A stretch of 64,000 nucleotides of DNA from Bog-756 sp963841885 (GCA_963841885.1 CAWJEK010000009.1:124001-188000); one strand, 5' to 3'; shown: positions 45,372 to 54,831, counted from the stretch's first letter. Numbers and translations: made by a program. The notes: generated by a model not told the origin, from the letters alone.

Positions 45372-46307
45372 TCAGCCGGCGGCGACCACCGAGCGCACGG
45401 CCTCGTCGAGGTCGGGATGGCGGAACGTGAATCCGGCGGCGGTCAGGCGACGGGGCACGGCCCGCTGACTGGCGAGGACCATGTCGGTGGCCATCTCCGA
45501 ACCCAGTGCCAGCTTCAGGGCGAAGGCCGGGACGGGAAGCACGGCCGGCCGGTGGAGGGCGGCCCCGAGGGCGCGGGCCAGCTGCCCGTCGGTGGCCGGC
45601 ACCGGAGCCGTGGCGTTGACCGGTCCCGACAGGGTGTCGTCGTCCAGGCAGGCCAGCAGCACCGCCACCTCGTCGTCGAGGGTGATCCAGCTCCGGAACT
45701 GGCGACCCGAGCCGATCCTGCCCCCCACGCCGAGCTTGAAGAGGGGGAGCTGCTTGGCCAGCGCACCCCCCGTCGGGCTGAGCACGATGCCGGTCCGGAC
45801 GTGGACCGTCCGCACCCCGGCGGCCTCGGCCGGCGCTCCGGCCGCCTCCCACGCCTCGCACACCCCGGCCAGGAACCCGGAGCCGGCCGGCGCGTCCTCG
45901 TCCAGGACCTCGTCGCCCCGATCGCCGTAGTAGCCCACCGCGGAAGCGCTCACCAGCACCCGGGGGAGCGGGTCGAGGGCCGCCACCGTCCTGGCCACGA
46001 GATCGGTCCCCCGGGTGCGGCTCCCGAGGATCTCGCGCTTGCGGGCGTCGGTCCACCGCTTGTCGCCCACCCCGGCACCGGCCAGGTGGACGACCCCCTC
46101 GACGGGGCCGGCGGCGGCCAGCCGGTCGAGGTCGACGTGCCCGGCCTCGAGGTCCCAGACCGCATCGGTGACCCCCGCCCGGGTCGGTCCGCCCCGGCCG
46201 GCCGACGATGCCCGCACCAGCCGGGTGACCGTGTCCCCCCGGGCCAGCGCGGCGTCGACCAGCGCGGTGCCGATGAGTCCCGAGGATCCCGTGACGACGA
46301 GGTGCAT
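45372..46307 (-). CDS. TIGR01777-family epimerase/SDR (YfcH-like)
   Basis: A 311-residue extended short-chain dehydrogenase with NAD(P)-binding loop VTGSSGLIGTAL at residues 4-15, the SASAVGYYGDRGDE segment typical of TIGR01777, and a C-terminal DUF1731-like region (RPAVLPVPAFALKLALGSE, ASQRAVPRRLTAAGFTFRHP). The physiological role of the family is unclear; it is often linked to cell division or nucleotide-sugar chemistry. The ATG has GGAG upstream, and TAGAAC precedes it. The alpha/beta hydrolase gene ends 10 bases upstream. Confidence 0.88.
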   Translation of the reverse strand: MHLVVTGSSGLIGTALVDAALARGDTVTRLVRASSAGRGGPTRAGVTDAVWDLEAGHVDLDRLAAAGPVEGVVHLAGAGVGDKRWTDARKREILGSRTRGTDLVARTVAALDPLPRVLVSASAVGYYGDRGDEVLDEDAPAGSGFLAGVCEAWEAAGAPAEAAGVRTVHVRTGIVLSPTGGALAKQLPLFKLGVGGRIGSGRQFRSWITLDDEVAVLLACLDDDTLSGPVNATAPVPATDGQLARALGAALHRPAVLPVPAFALKLALGSEMATDMVLASQRAVPRRLTAAGFTFRHPDLDEAVRSVVAAG

Positions 46308-46316
46308 GGCTCCGTT

Positions 46317-47114
46317 CTACCGTGGGGCGCGGGGCACCCGGCCGACCGCGGCCCGCACGAACCGGGCGAAGCCGTCGGGGTGGGTGAGATGGGCGCCGTG
46401 GGCCGCTCCCTCGATCTCCACCAAGCGGGAGTCGGGCGTGTGCTCCACCAACCAGTCGGTCGAGGCCTGCTGGTAGGGGAGTGACTCGGTGCCGCGCCCG
46501 AAGACGGCGGGCACGCCCAGACGGGTGACGTCGAAGGGTGCATCGGTCGTGCGGATGGCGGCCAGCTCGCCGACCAGGGCCGGCCCGTCGGCCCGGCGGG
46601 CGGCCCGGGTGGTCTCGGGCAGGCGCTCCCAGGCGCCGTCCCCCATCATGCGGCGGAAGAAGCGCTCGGCCACCTGCCCCGGGTCCTCGTCGGGCGAGGC
46701 GCCGTCCGGACCGGGCCGTCGGGGCCGCGACGCCCAGGCGCCGAGCCAGGGCATCGGGGGCTCGAAGGCGCCGATCGCCACGATGGGCCCTGGGCCGTCC
46801 GGCCGGGACGCGGCGGCCAGCGTGATGGCGCCCCCGTAGCTGTGGCCGACCACGACGGCCGGCCGGCCGTCGATCACCGTCAGCAGGTCGTCGACGTGGC
46901 CCGCCAGCGTCTGGTGGACCGGTACGAGGTGGCGGGACCGGTGGTATCCCCGCCGGTCGTAGGTGACGGTGTGGAGGTCGCCGAGGCGACGCACGACGCG
47001 GGCGAAACTGCCCGCCCGGTCGAGGGAGCCGTGGACGAGGACGACGATCGGAAGGGCCGCCGTCGCACCATCGGGCACGTGCTCGGTGAGGGAGAGGCCG
47101 TCCGGAGGGGTCAT
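46317..47114 (-). CDS. Alpha/beta hydrolase
   Basis: A 265-residue hydrolase fold protein. Oxyanion region VLVHGSLDRAGSF near residue 27, nucleophile elbow GHSYGG with Ser near residue 92, and a catalytic His in GAAHGAHLTHPDGF near the C-terminus. No lid domain or signal peptide is evident. The ATG at 47114 is preferred over an upstream ATG (47249) that would add 45 residues of unlikely sequence overlapping the HU promoter. Substrate unknown. Confidence 0.85.
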   Translation of the reverse strand: MTPPDGLSLTEHVPDGATAALPIVVLVHGSLDRAGSFARVVRRLGDLHTVTYDRRGYHRSRHLVPVHQTLAGHVDDLLTVIDGRPAVVVGHSYGGAITLAAASRPDGPGPIVAIGAFEPPMPWLGAWASRPRRPGPDGASPDEDPGQVAERFFRRMMGDGAWERLPETTRAARRADGPALVGELAAIRTTDAPFDVTRLGVPAVFGRGTESLPYQQASTDWLVEHTPDSRLVEIEGAAHGAHLTHPDGFARFVRAAVGRVPRAPR

Positions 47115-47204
47115 CCCGGCCAGCCTGACAGGGCACCCGCCGGTGCGGCCATTCGGAGGGAGGAGGGACGCGGAACCGCCCAGTTCAGGGCTCCCTGGCC
47201 CCAA

Positions 47205-47234
47205 ATGCACACATCCGGCCGCCAGATCGTGCAT
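47205..47234. promoter_or_regulatory. Inverted repeat ATGCAC/GTGCAT in the hup2 leader
   Basis: Perfect 6-base arms at 47205-47210 and 47229-47234 with an 18-base spacer, 33 bases before the HU start. It could be an operator in the promoter. Confidence 0.35.
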
Positions 47235-47266
47235 TGTTAGGGCTTCCATTTGACCAAGGAGAACCA

Positions 47267-47581
47267 GTGCCCCTTACCAAGACCGATCTCATTGCCGCCG
47301 TCGCCGCCCACACCGGGTCGACGTCCAAGGACGTCGCCACCGTGCTTTCCGGCCTCGAGGATGTCATCGTCGCCAACGTGGCGAAGGGCGAGAAGGTCGT
47401 CATCACCGGCTTCCTGACCTTCGACCGGGCCCAGCGTGCCGCTCGCACGGGTCGCAACCCCCAGACCGGTGAGACCATCAAGATCAAGGCCTCGAAGAGC
47501 CCCAAGGTGTCCGCCGGCGCCTCGTTCAAGAAGGTCGTGAACGGTCAGGCCCCGGCTCCCAAGATCACCAAGGCCAAGTAG
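47267..47581 (+). CDS. hup: HU-family DNA-binding protein, short form
   Basis: A 104-residue HU paralogue without the long basic tail. It has the HU helix (TKTDLIAAVAAHTGSTSKDV) and the beta-arm motif GFLTFDRAQRAARTGRNPQTGE, where the usual Gly-Phe-Gly reads GFLTF. It ends in a short KITKAK extension. The GTG has AAGGAG five bases upstream, and a strong terminator follows, suggesting a highly expressed single gene. It is about 12 kb from the tailed HU, so the organism has two functionally distinct HU proteins. Confidence 0.9.
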   Translation: MPLTKTDLIAAVAAHTGSTSKDVATVLSGLEDVIVANVAKGEKVVITGFLTFDRAQRAARTGRNPQTGETIKIKASKSPKVSAGASFKKVVNGQAPAPKITKAK

Positions 47582-47594
47582 TCGCGAACCGAGG

Positions 47595-47627
47595 GGGGTG
47601 GTCCGGGACACGGTCCCGGGCCACCCC
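47595..47627. terminator. Strong hairpin terminator after hup2
   Basis: 14-base arms (47595-47608 and 47614-47627) with one G-T wobble and a 5-base loop, between convergent hup2 and queE. Confidence 0.75.
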
Positions 47628-47662
47628 TCCGTCGCGTCCGGGCCCGGTTCCGGCCACGATCG

Positions 47663-48486
47663 CTACAGCTGCCCGATGGCCTTGTGGGTCTGGGGCACCA
47701 CCCGCACCCGGGGATGGATGCGCAGCGCCCGCTCGTGGAGTTGGAGCACCTGGTCGGGGGAGGGGCCCGCGGTCGACACGCCGAACGGTGACAGGGGCTG
47801 CAGGAACACCTCGACGGGTGACGGGAGCCCGTCCGATGCCCGGGCCGCCAGCATGATGCTGGCGTCGAACTGATCGGGGTCGGTGTCCGGACCGATGACG
47901 ACCTTCACCCACGTGGTGGCACCGGAGTCCAGTGCCACGCGGAGGAAGCGGGCCTGGGTGGCGGGGTCGACGCGTTCGCCGTCCACGCTGTCGAGTTTGA
48001 GGTCCATGCTGACGTAGGTGACCCGTCCACCGATACGGCGGAGGGGTGGCACCAACGTCCCGTTCGTCTCGAGCATCACCGGCCAGCCCATGTCGTCGAG
48101 CCGAGCGACCAGTTCCTCCACGCGGGCGCCCTGGAGCAGGGGTTCGCCTCCGGTGAGGCTGATGGAGTGGTGGGGCACCTGGGCCCAGAGTCGCCCACCG
48201 CGTCGACCACCCGGTCGACGGGGAGGGGGCTCGCCTCCACCGACCAGTCGCGCCGGCCGGCCGTGCACTCGATGCGGCACGGGCCGGGCGCCCGCTCGAG
48301 CGCCTCGGGCTGGTCACAGTAGACACAGCGGATGTTGCAGCCGGTCAGGCGTACGAACACCTGGCGCTCGCCGACGAGGGCGGCCTCGCCCTGGATGGCG
48401 CTGAAGACCTCGGACACGAGGACGTCCTCCACCCGCGTCGCGGGGCGCCCGTCGGGGGTACCGGCGGACGGGGGCGCGTCGGTCAC
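47663..48486 (-). CDS. queE: 7-carboxy-7-deazaguanine synthase QueE; one frameshift
   Basis: Radical SAM enzyme that makes 7-carboxy-7-deazaguanine, a preQ0 precursor. The cluster motif CNIRCVYC (CxxxCxxC) lies near residues 55-62, with AIQGE before it and ISLTGGEPLLQ after it. These are in two frames separated by a one-base shift near 48188; the total length of about 275 residues after correction is within the family range. The GTG start overlaps the queC stop (GTGA). It is the last gene of the queD-queC-queE operon. Confidence 0.88.
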
Positions 48487-49145
48487 GGCAGGGCCGGGTC
48501 CTCCACCCCGGCCGCCGCGAAGCCCTGGGCCCGCAGCCGGCACGCGTCGCAGGTGCCGCACGGACGGTCGCCACCTCGGTAGCACGACCAGGTGAGGTGC
48601 AGCGGGGCGTCGTGCGTCACGCCGAGGCGCACGATCTCCTCCTTCGTGCAGGAGATCAGTGGCGTGTGGATCCCGACGGGGCGTCCCTCGACACCCCGCT
48701 TCTGCCCCGTGGCGGCCACGCCCCGGAACGCCTCGATGAATTCGGGACGGCAGTCCGGGTAGCCGGAGTAGTCGATGGCGTTGACGCCGATCCAGACCCG
48801 GTCGAGGTCGCGGGCCTCGGCCACCCCGAGGGCGACGGCGAGGAAGATGCTGTTGCGGGCCGGGACGTAGGTCACCGGGATCCCGTCCCCGGAACCCGCG
48901 GCCGGCACGTCCACCGCGGGATCGGTGAGGGCCGATCCGCCCCACGCCGAGGTGTCGAGGTGCACCACCAGATGTTCGGCGCGGTAGTGGCCGGCCACGC
49001 CGGCCGCCCGGTCGAGCTCCACGCGGTGGCGCTGTCCGTAGTCGAAGGTGAGGGCCAGGGGAGCGGCGGGCGCGGCGGCGGCGGCCAGGGCCATGCACAC
49101 GGTGGAGTCGAGGCCACCCGACAGCACCACGAGGTCCCCGCCCAC
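48483..49145 (-). CDS. queC: 7-cyano-7-deazaguanine synthase QueC
   Basis: ATP-dependent ligase turning carboxy-deazaguanine and ammonia into preQ0. The PP-loop LSGGLDSTVCM is at residues about 6-16, FDYGQRHRVE at 36-45, and the C-terminal zinc motif with CYRGG, CGTCDACRLR is intact. The 220-residue length is standard. The GTG lies two bases after the queD TAA, and the stop overlaps queE, so the three genes are tightly coupled. Confidence 0.93.
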   Translation of the reverse strand: MGGDLVVLSGGLDSTVCMALAAAAAPAAPLALTFDYGQRHRVELDRAAGVAGHYRAEHLVVHLDTSAWGGSALTDPAVDVPAAGSGDGIPVTYVPARNSIFLAVALGVAEARDLDRVWIGVNAIDYSGYPDCRPEFIEAFRGVAATGQKRGVEGRPVGIHTPLISCTKEEIVRLGVTHDAPLHLTWSCYRGGDRPCGTCDACRLRAQGFAAAGVEDPALP

Positions 49146-49147
49146 GG

Positions 49148-49516
49148 TTAGGCCCCCGGTTCCGCGACCAGATCGACCCAGGAGTCCGTCGTCTCCCAGA
49201 GCCGGAGGGCGGCGGGTTCGATGCCGGCGGCGGCCAGCAGCTCCCACGCCCGGTGGGCCAGCAGCTCGGCGGTGGGGTTGTCGAGGACCTCGTTGAGGTC
49301 CCGGTGGTCCCAGACGTCCACCACCTCGGACCGGACGACATCCTGGAGCGTGTCGAAGTCGAGCACCACCCCGTTGGCGTCCAGCGGACCCTCCACCGTC
49401 ACGTCGAGCCGGTAGGAGTGGCCGTGCAGGTTCTGGCACCTACCGGGGTGCCAGGCCAGTCGGTGGGCGGCCTCGAAGGTGAACGTGCACGTGACCCGGG
49501 TGCGCGGTGCAGGCAT
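49148..49516 (-). CDS. queD: 6-carboxy-5,6,7,8-tetrahydropterin synthase QueD
   Basis: PTPS-family enzyme converting dihydroneopterin triphosphate to carboxytetrahydropterin. Zinc histidines are in FEAAHRL and NLHGHSY, the catalytic Cys in GRCQN, and an acidic WETTDSW segment lies near the end. The length of 122 residues is normal. TAGCGT lies seven bases before the ATG, giving a leaderless start to the operon. No folE, queF, tgt or DNA-modifying dpd genes are seen in the window, so the final product (queuosine, preQ0-derived metabolite or modified DNA) is open. Confidence 0.92.
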   Translation of the reverse strand: MPAPRTRVTCTFTFEAAHRLAWHPGRCQNLHGHSYRLDVTVEGPLDANGVVLDFDTLQDVVRSEVVDVWDHRDLNEVLDNPTAELLAHRAWELLAAAGIEPAALRLWETTDSWVDLVAEPGA

Positions 49517-49523
49517 GCGCACG

Positions 49524-49529
49524 ACGCTA
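49524..49529 (-). promoter_or_regulatory. -10 box TAGCGT, leaderless start of queD operon
   Basis: TAGCGT on the minus strand, seven bases, then ATG at 49516. Confidence 0.45.
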
Positions 49530-49581
49530 CTCGGCGCTCCGCGGGGCCCTTCCACCGACCTCGGCGACTGCGGGCTCCCGG

Positions 49582-49587
49582 TAGTCT
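49582..49587 (+). promoter_or_regulatory. -10 box TAGTCT upstream of kgd
   Basis: TAGTCT, nine bases, then ATG at 49597; a leader of only one to three bases. Confidence 0.4.
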
Positions 49588-49596
49588 GGTCGGCAC

Positions 49597-52500
49597 ATGG
49601 ACACCCCCCAGGATGGAGACGCGGCGGTGCAGGACGAGGGTCGGGACGGGAGTCGGAGCGGACGGGGCACCGCCGGCACGGGGGCGTTCGGACCCAACGC
49701 CTGGCTGGTCGAGGACATGTACGAGCGCTACCAGGCCGACCCGTCGTCGGTCTCGCCGTCCTGGAAGGAGTTCTTCGCCGACTACCGTCCGACCGGCAGT
49801 GTGCCGGTGGTGACGGCGTCCCCACCCACGTCCACGACCGCCTCCGCCCCGCCTGCGCCGGCGCCCACGACCGCCGCCGCTCCGCCGGTTCCGGCCGTGT
49901 CGGGGCCGACGACGGCCACCCCCTCGGCCGGAGTGGAGGGGGCCACGCCGCTGCGGGGCGCGGCCGGTCGCATCGTCACCAACATGGAGGCCTCACTGGG
50001 CGTGCCCACGGCCACCAGCGTTCGGGTGGTGCCCGCCAAGCTGCTCGAGGTCAATCGCACCATCGTCAACAACCAGCTGCGACGGACGACCGGCGGGAAG
50101 GTCAGCTTCACCCATCTGATCGGCTACGCCGTCGTGAAGGCGCTCCTGGCCGTTCCCGCCATGAACGCCGCCTTCGTCGAGGACGCCGACGGGAAGGGTA
50201 CGCCGGGCGTGCTGCGCCACGACCACGTCGGCCTCGGACTCGCCGTGGACGTGGAGAAGGGGTCGGGTCGCACCCTCCTCGTCCCGTGCATCTCGGAGGC
50301 CGACACCCGCGACTTCCAGAGTTTCGTGGCCGCTTACGAGGACCTCGTCCGCAAGATCCACACCAACAAGATCGCCCCCGACGACTTCGCCGGGACCACG
50401 GTGACCCTCACCAACCCCGGGACCCTGGGCACGGTCCAGTCGGTACCGCGGCTGATGCCCGGCCAGGGTGTGATCGTGGGCGTCGGCGCGCTCACCGTGC
50501 CGCCCGGCTTCGAGGCGTCCGACCCCCGCATGCTGGCCGAACTCGGCGTGGGCAAGACGGTGACCGTCACGTCGACCTACGACCATCGGATCATCCAGGG
50601 TGCCGAGTCGGGACTCTTCCTGGCCCACGTGTCCGAGTGCCTGATGGGCAAGCACGGCTTCTACAAGGAGGTGTTCGAGTCCCTCGGCATCCCCTACGAA
50701 CCGGTCACCTGGCAGCCGGACGACCATTCGGGCCTCGAGGACGCCGAGGGCGGCCACGAGCGGCTGATCAAGCAGAACCACGTCCAGACCCTCGTCAACA
50801 TGTACCGGGTCCGGGGCCACCTCATCGCCCACCTCGACCCGCTCGACGCCGAGCCCGTCGGACTCCACCCCGAGCTGGACCCCCTCCACTACGGACTGAC
50901 CATCTGGGACCTGCCCCGCACGTTCGTGGCCGACGGACTGGCCGGCAAGGGCGTGGCCACCCTCGACGAGATCCTCTCGGTGCTGCGCGACGCCTACTGC
51001 CGGACGCTCGGGATCGAGTACATGCACATCCAGGACCCCGGCCAGAAGCGGTGGATCCAGCAGCACGTCGAAGGCGTCTCCTCGGTGACCGTGCCGGACG
51101 AGCAACGCCACATCCTCGACCGCCTGAACGCCGCCGAGGTCTTCGAACGCTTCCTGCACACCCGCTACGTCGGCCAGAAGCGGTTCGGCCTCGAGGGTGC
51201 GGAGTCGGCCATCGTGATCCTCGACGCCCTGTTGAACGAGGCGGTCACCGAGGGGCTCCACGAGTCGGTCATGGGCATGTCCCACCGCGGGCGCCTCAAC
51301 GTGCTCGCCAACATCGTGGGCAAGTCCTACGGCGAGATCTTCGAGGAGTTCGAGGGCAATCTGGACCCCGAGTCGGTCCAGGGGTCGGGTGACGTCAAGT
51401 ACCACAAGGGCGCCACGGGCCGATTCACGGGACGTAACGGCGGCAGCATCCCGGTCACGATGGCCTCCAACCCGTCCCATCTCGAGGCGGTCGACCCGGT
51501 CGTGGTCGGGATGGCGCGGGCCCGCCAGGACGCCCTCGGGGGCGAGCGGGGGACCGGGAAGCGCCTCGTCGACGGACCCGGTGACCCGTTCCCGGTGCTG
51601 CCCATCCTGCTCCACGGCGACGCCGCCTTCGCCGGCCAGGGGGTGGTCGCCGAGACGCTGAACCTGTCCCAGTTGGCCGGCTACCGCACCGGTGGCACGG
51701 TGCACGTGGTCATCAACAACCAGTTGGGCTTCACGACGGCGCCCGAGGCGGCCCGCAGTTCGGTGTACCCGACGGACGTCGCCAAGATGGTGCAGGCTCC
51801 CATCTTCCACGTGAACGGGGACGATCCCGAAGCCTGTGCCCGCGCCGCCCGGCTGGCCTTCGGCTTCCGACAGGCCTTCCACAAGGACGTCGTCATCGAC
51901 ATGGTCTGCTACCGCAAGCACGGCCACAACGAGGGGGACGATCCGAGCTACACCCAGCCCCTCATGTACGGCCTCATCGATGCCAAGCGCTCGGTACGCA
52001 AGCTGTACACCGAGGCTCTGGTGCGCCGCGGCGACATCTCGCTGGAAGAGGCCGAGCAGGCCCTCGACGACTTCTCCGCCCGCCTGCAGACCGCTCTCGA
52101 CGAGACCCGGGCCGAGGCCGAGATCCTGCCGTCCGCCCCGCTGGCCCTGCCCGCCTACGTCCAGCCCGACCTCACGATCCCGAGGATGGAGACCGGGATC
52201 GAACCCGAGACGGTGTCCCGACTGGCCGCCGTGGTGCGCACCGTGCCCGACGGCTTCGTGCTCCACCCGAAGCTGGCCCGGCAGTTCGAACAGCGCGACA
52301 AGGTGGTGGCCGACGGCGAGATCGACTGGGCGCTGGGGGAGGCGCTGGCCTTCGGCTCCCTGCTGCTCGAGGGGACGAACGTCCGGGTGACGGGTCAGGA
52401 CACCCGACGCGGCACGTTCTCGCACCGCCACGCCGTCCTGGTGGACTACCAGACCGGATCGGAGTTCGTGCCCCTCGAGGGTCTCGACGGGGGCCGGTTC

Positions 52501-53358
52501 ACCATCCGGGACTCGCTGCTGTCCGAGTACGCCTGCGTGGGGTTCGAGTACGGCTACTCGGTCGAGGCCCCGAACGACCTGGTGGCCTGGGAGGCCCAGT
52601 TCGGCGACTTCTGGAACGGTGCCGAGATCATCGTCGACAACTTCCTGGTGGCCGCCGAGGACAAGTGGGGTCAGCGCTCGGGCCTCGTGCTGCTGCTGCC
52701 CCACGGCTACGAGGGCCAGGGCCCCGAGCACTCCTCGGCCCGTATCGAGCGGTTCCTGACGCTGTCCGCCCGGGGGAACCTGCGGGTGACCGAGCCGACG
52801 ACGGCGGCACAGTACTTCCACCTCCTGCGGGCCCAGGTGCGCATCCCGGACCGCAAGCCGCTCATCGTCTTCACGCCCAAGTCGCTGCTGCGGGCGCGCC
52901 AGGCCCGCTCGCCCGTCTCCGCCTTCACCTCGGGAAGCTTCGCCGAGGTGCTGGACGACCCGGTGGCCGAGTCCGAGGGGTTCGACCGGTCCCGGGTCGA
53001 CCGGGTGGTGCTGTGCGCCGGCAAGGTGGCCTTCGACGCCTTGGCCCGCCGGGACGAACTGGGCGAGGCCGGGGCCCACGTGGCCGTGGTCCGCCTCGAG
53101 CAGCTGTACCCCTGGCCCAAGGACCACCTGTCCGAGGTCCTGGCCCGCTACCCGCAGGCCGAAGAGGTGGTGTGGCTGCAGGAGGAGCCCGAGAACATGG
53201 GGGCCTGGAACTTCGTGCACAGCCGGCTCCACCGCCTGCTGCGCAACAGCCACATCCTGAGCCATGTCAGCCGGGCCGAATCGGCCAGCCCCGCCTCGGG
53301 CAGCGCCGCGCTCCACCGACTCGAACAGGAGGACCTGCTGGTGCGGTCGGTGGGCTGA
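49597..53358 (+). CDS. kgd: Multifunctional 2-oxoglutarate decarboxylase/dehydrogenase (E2-E1o fusion)
   Basis: A 1253-residue TCA-cycle enzyme of the actinobacterial Kgd/OdhA type, which fuses an E2 acyltransferase core to a thiamine-dependent E1o. An N-terminal segment (FGPNAWLVEDMYERYQADP, residues 28-46) is followed by an Ala/Pro/Thr linker, the E2 core (about 120-345, with YDHRIIQGAESG and its catalytic His), then E1o from about 370: MGMSHRGRLNVLAN, the ThDP part HGDAAFAGQGVV with INNQLGFTT, and CYRKHGHNEGDDPS. No lipoyl domain is present, as in Kgd. It is intact and ends convergently with the M20 peptidase gene. Confidence 0.95.
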   Translation: MDTPQDGDAAVQDEGRDGSRSGRGTAGTGAFGPNAWLVEDMYERYQADPSSVSPSWKEFFADYRPTGSVPVVTASPPTSTTASAPPAPAPTTAAAPPVPAVSGPTTATPSAGVEGATPLRGAAGRIVTNMEASLGVPTATSVRVVPAKLLEVNRTIVNNQLRRTTGGKVSFTHLIGYAVVKALLAVPAMNAAFVEDADGKGTPGVLRHDHVGLGLAVDVEKGSGRTLLVPCISEADTRDFQSFVAAYEDLVRKIHTNKIAPDDFAGTTVTLTNPGTLGTVQSVPRLMPGQGVIVGVGALTVPPGFEASDPRMLAELGVGKTVTVTSTYDHRIIQGAESGLFLAHVSECLMGKHGFYKEVFESLGIPYEPVTWQPDDHSGLEDAEGGHERLIKQNHVQTLVNMYRVRGHLIAHLDPLDAEPVGLHPELDPLHYGLTIWDLPRTFVADGLAGKGVATLDEILSVLRDAYCRTLGIEYMHIQDPGQKRWIQQHVEGVSSVTVPDEQRHILDRLNAAEVFERFLHTRYVGQKRFGLEGAESAIVILDALLNEAVTEGLHESVMGMSHRGRLNVLANIVGKSYGEIFEEFEGNLDPESVQGSGDVKYHKGATGRFTGRNGGSIPVTMASNPSHLEAVDPVVVGMARARQDALGGERGTGKRLVDGPGDPFPVLPILLHGDAAFAGQGVVAETLNLSQLAGYRTGGTVHVVINNQLGFTTAPEAARSSVYPTDVAKMVQAPIFHVNGDDPEACARAARLAFGFRQAFHKDVVIDMVCYRKHGHNEGDDPSYTQPLMYGLIDAKRSVRKLYTEALVRRGDISLEEAEQALDDFSARLQTALDETRAEAEILPSAPLALPAYVQPDLTIPRMETGIEPETVSRLAAVVRTVPDGFVLHPKLARQFEQRDKVVADGEIDWALGEALAFGSLLLEGTNVRVTGQDTRRGTFSHRHAVLVDYQTGSEFVPLEGLDGGRFTIRDSLLSEYACVGFEYGYSVEAPNDLVAWEAQFGDFWNGAEIIVDNFLVAAEDKWGQRSGLVLLLPHGYEGQGPEHSSARIERFLTLSARGNLRVTEPTTAAQYFHLLRAQVRIPDRKPLIVFTPKSLLRARQARSPVSAFTSGSFAEVLDDPVAESEGFDRSRVDRVVLCAGKVAFDALARRDELGEAGAHVAVVRLEQLYPWPKDHLSEVLARYPQAEEVVWLQEEPENMGAWNFVHSRLHRLLRNSHILSHVSRAESASPASGSAALHRLEQEDLLVRSVG

Positions 53359-53379
53359 GCCACCGCCGCCGCGGGCCGG

Positions 53380-54726
53380 TCAGCCCAGGAAGTCGCGGGC
53401 CAGGGCGATCCACATCTCGGTCGAGAGGCGGAGCGACTCGACGTCCACCCGCTCGTCGATGCCGTGGAACATCGCCCCGTACTGCTCGAAGCCGATCGCC
53501 GTGCTGTGCAGGCCGAAGCCGTAGGAGACGGAGCCGAGGGTGCGGGTGTAGCGGGCGTCGGTGGCGCCGACGGTGAGGAAGGGAACCGTCGTCGACCCCG
53601 GATAGAAGCCCTGGCTGACCCGCTGCAGGGCGTCCCACAGCGGGGTGTCGACCGGTGAGGTGGACGCCGGCTCCTCGGACCGGAAGTCGATCTCCACGTC
53701 GTCGGCCAGGTCGCCGAGGACGTCGTCGAGCATGGCCCGGACCTCGCCGGTGTCCCACCCGGGCAGGGCGCGGATGTCCACGGACAGCTCGACCCGGTCG
53801 GGGATGACGTTGAGCTTGGTGCCGCCGTGCACGATGGTCGGCGCCATGGTGGTGTGGGTGCAGGCGTGGGCCTGGCGGGCCAGACCCAGCAGGGGCAGCT
53901 CGTCGCAGAACTGGTCGATCCGATCAGGGTCGAGCAGCGGCTCGCTCAACTCGGGTGGGAACCCGAGGCCGTCGATGAAGCGGACCCAGGCCTCGTGCAG
54001 CTCCGCCCGCGGACGGTACTCGTCGATCCGCCGGACGACCTCGGCCGCCTTGACCAGCGCGTTGTCGGTGCGCAGCGGCTGGCTGGCGTGGCCGGGGGTG
54101 CCCTTGACGGTGAGGACGCACCAGAAGACCCCCTTCTCGCCCACGATCACGGGTAGGCGGGGGAGTCCGTCGCTGCCGACCATGGGGAACCCGCCCGACT
54201 CGGTGATGACGTAGTCGGTGCGGATGTCGTCGCCGTGTTCGGCGCACAGCCACCGGGCGCCGTAGGTGGACAGCGCCTCCTCGTCGGCCACCGCGATGTA
54301 GGTGAGGTCCCCCTTCGGCCGGAAGCCGTCGAGGGCCAGGTGGCGGAAGGCGGTGGCCATGGTGGAGGTGAGGTTGAGCATGTCGATGGCGCCCCGGCCC
54401 CACACCACCCCGTCGATCAGCTCGCCGCCGAAGGGGTCGTGGGACCAGTCGGCGGCGTTGGCCGGCACCACGTCGGTGTGGCCGAGCAGGGTCAACGAGG
54501 GCGCGTCGGGATCGGTGCCGGTCAGCTTGGCCACCAGAGTCTTGCGGCCCGGGGAGGGCTCGTAGGTCTGGAGATCAGCTCCGGTGCCCTCGAGGTAGCC
54601 CCGGAGCAGGTCGGCGCTGCGGGCCTCCTGGCCGGAGCCGGGCGTGCCGTCGTTGACGCAGCCGTTCCGGATGAGGTGCCGCAGCAGATCGGTCGTCTCG
54701 TCGGCCCGGCGGGTGTCGGTGGTCAC
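53380..54726 (-). CDS. M20 family metallopeptidase
   Basis: A 448-residue dinuclear zinc peptidase or acylase. Zinc ligands are in LLGHTDVVPAN (His, Asp) and WGRGAIDM (Asp), with the catalytic and ligand acids in VADEEA, and the last His near FHGIDERV. A dimerisation domain with GTPGHASQPLRTDNAL lies in the middle. The M20 members with this pattern hydrolyse dipeptides or N-acyl amino acids; no signal peptide is seen, so it is cytosolic. The start is a GTG divergent from the NYN gene. Confidence 0.88.
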   Translation of the reverse strand: MTTDTRRADETTDLLRHLIRNGCVNDGTPGSGQEARSADLLRGYLEGTGADLQTYEPSPGRKTLVAKLTGTDPDAPSLTLLGHTDVVPANAADWSHDPFGGELIDGVVWGRGAIDMLNLTSTMATAFRHLALDGFRPKGDLTYIAVADEEALSTYGARWLCAEHGDDIRTDYVITESGGFPMVGSDGLPRLPVIVGEKGVFWCVLTVKGTPGHASQPLRTDNALVKAAEVVRRIDEYRPRAELHEAWVRFIDGLGFPPELSEPLLDPDRIDQFCDELPLLGLARQAHACTHTTMAPTIVHGGTKLNVIPDRVELSVDIRALPGWDTGEVRAMLDDVLGDLADDVEIDFRSEEPASTSPVDTPLWDALQRVSQGFYPGSTTVPFLTVGATDARYTRTLGSVSYGFGLHSTAIGFEQYGAMFHGIDERVDVESLRLSTEMWIALARDFLG

Positions 54727-54831
54727 GGTCTGATCCTACGACCCGCCCCGTCGCCGGTGCGGTGGCCGGGCGGCCCGGACCAGGGGGCATGTCCGGAGGG
54801 CGGCCGACCAGGTGGTTGACTGGGGACAATT

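Noticed and set aside
49993..53316. 1107-codon open frame antisense to kgd
   Set aside because: It is a codon shadow of the well-conserved kgd gene in very GC-rich DNA; the translation has no recognisable domain.
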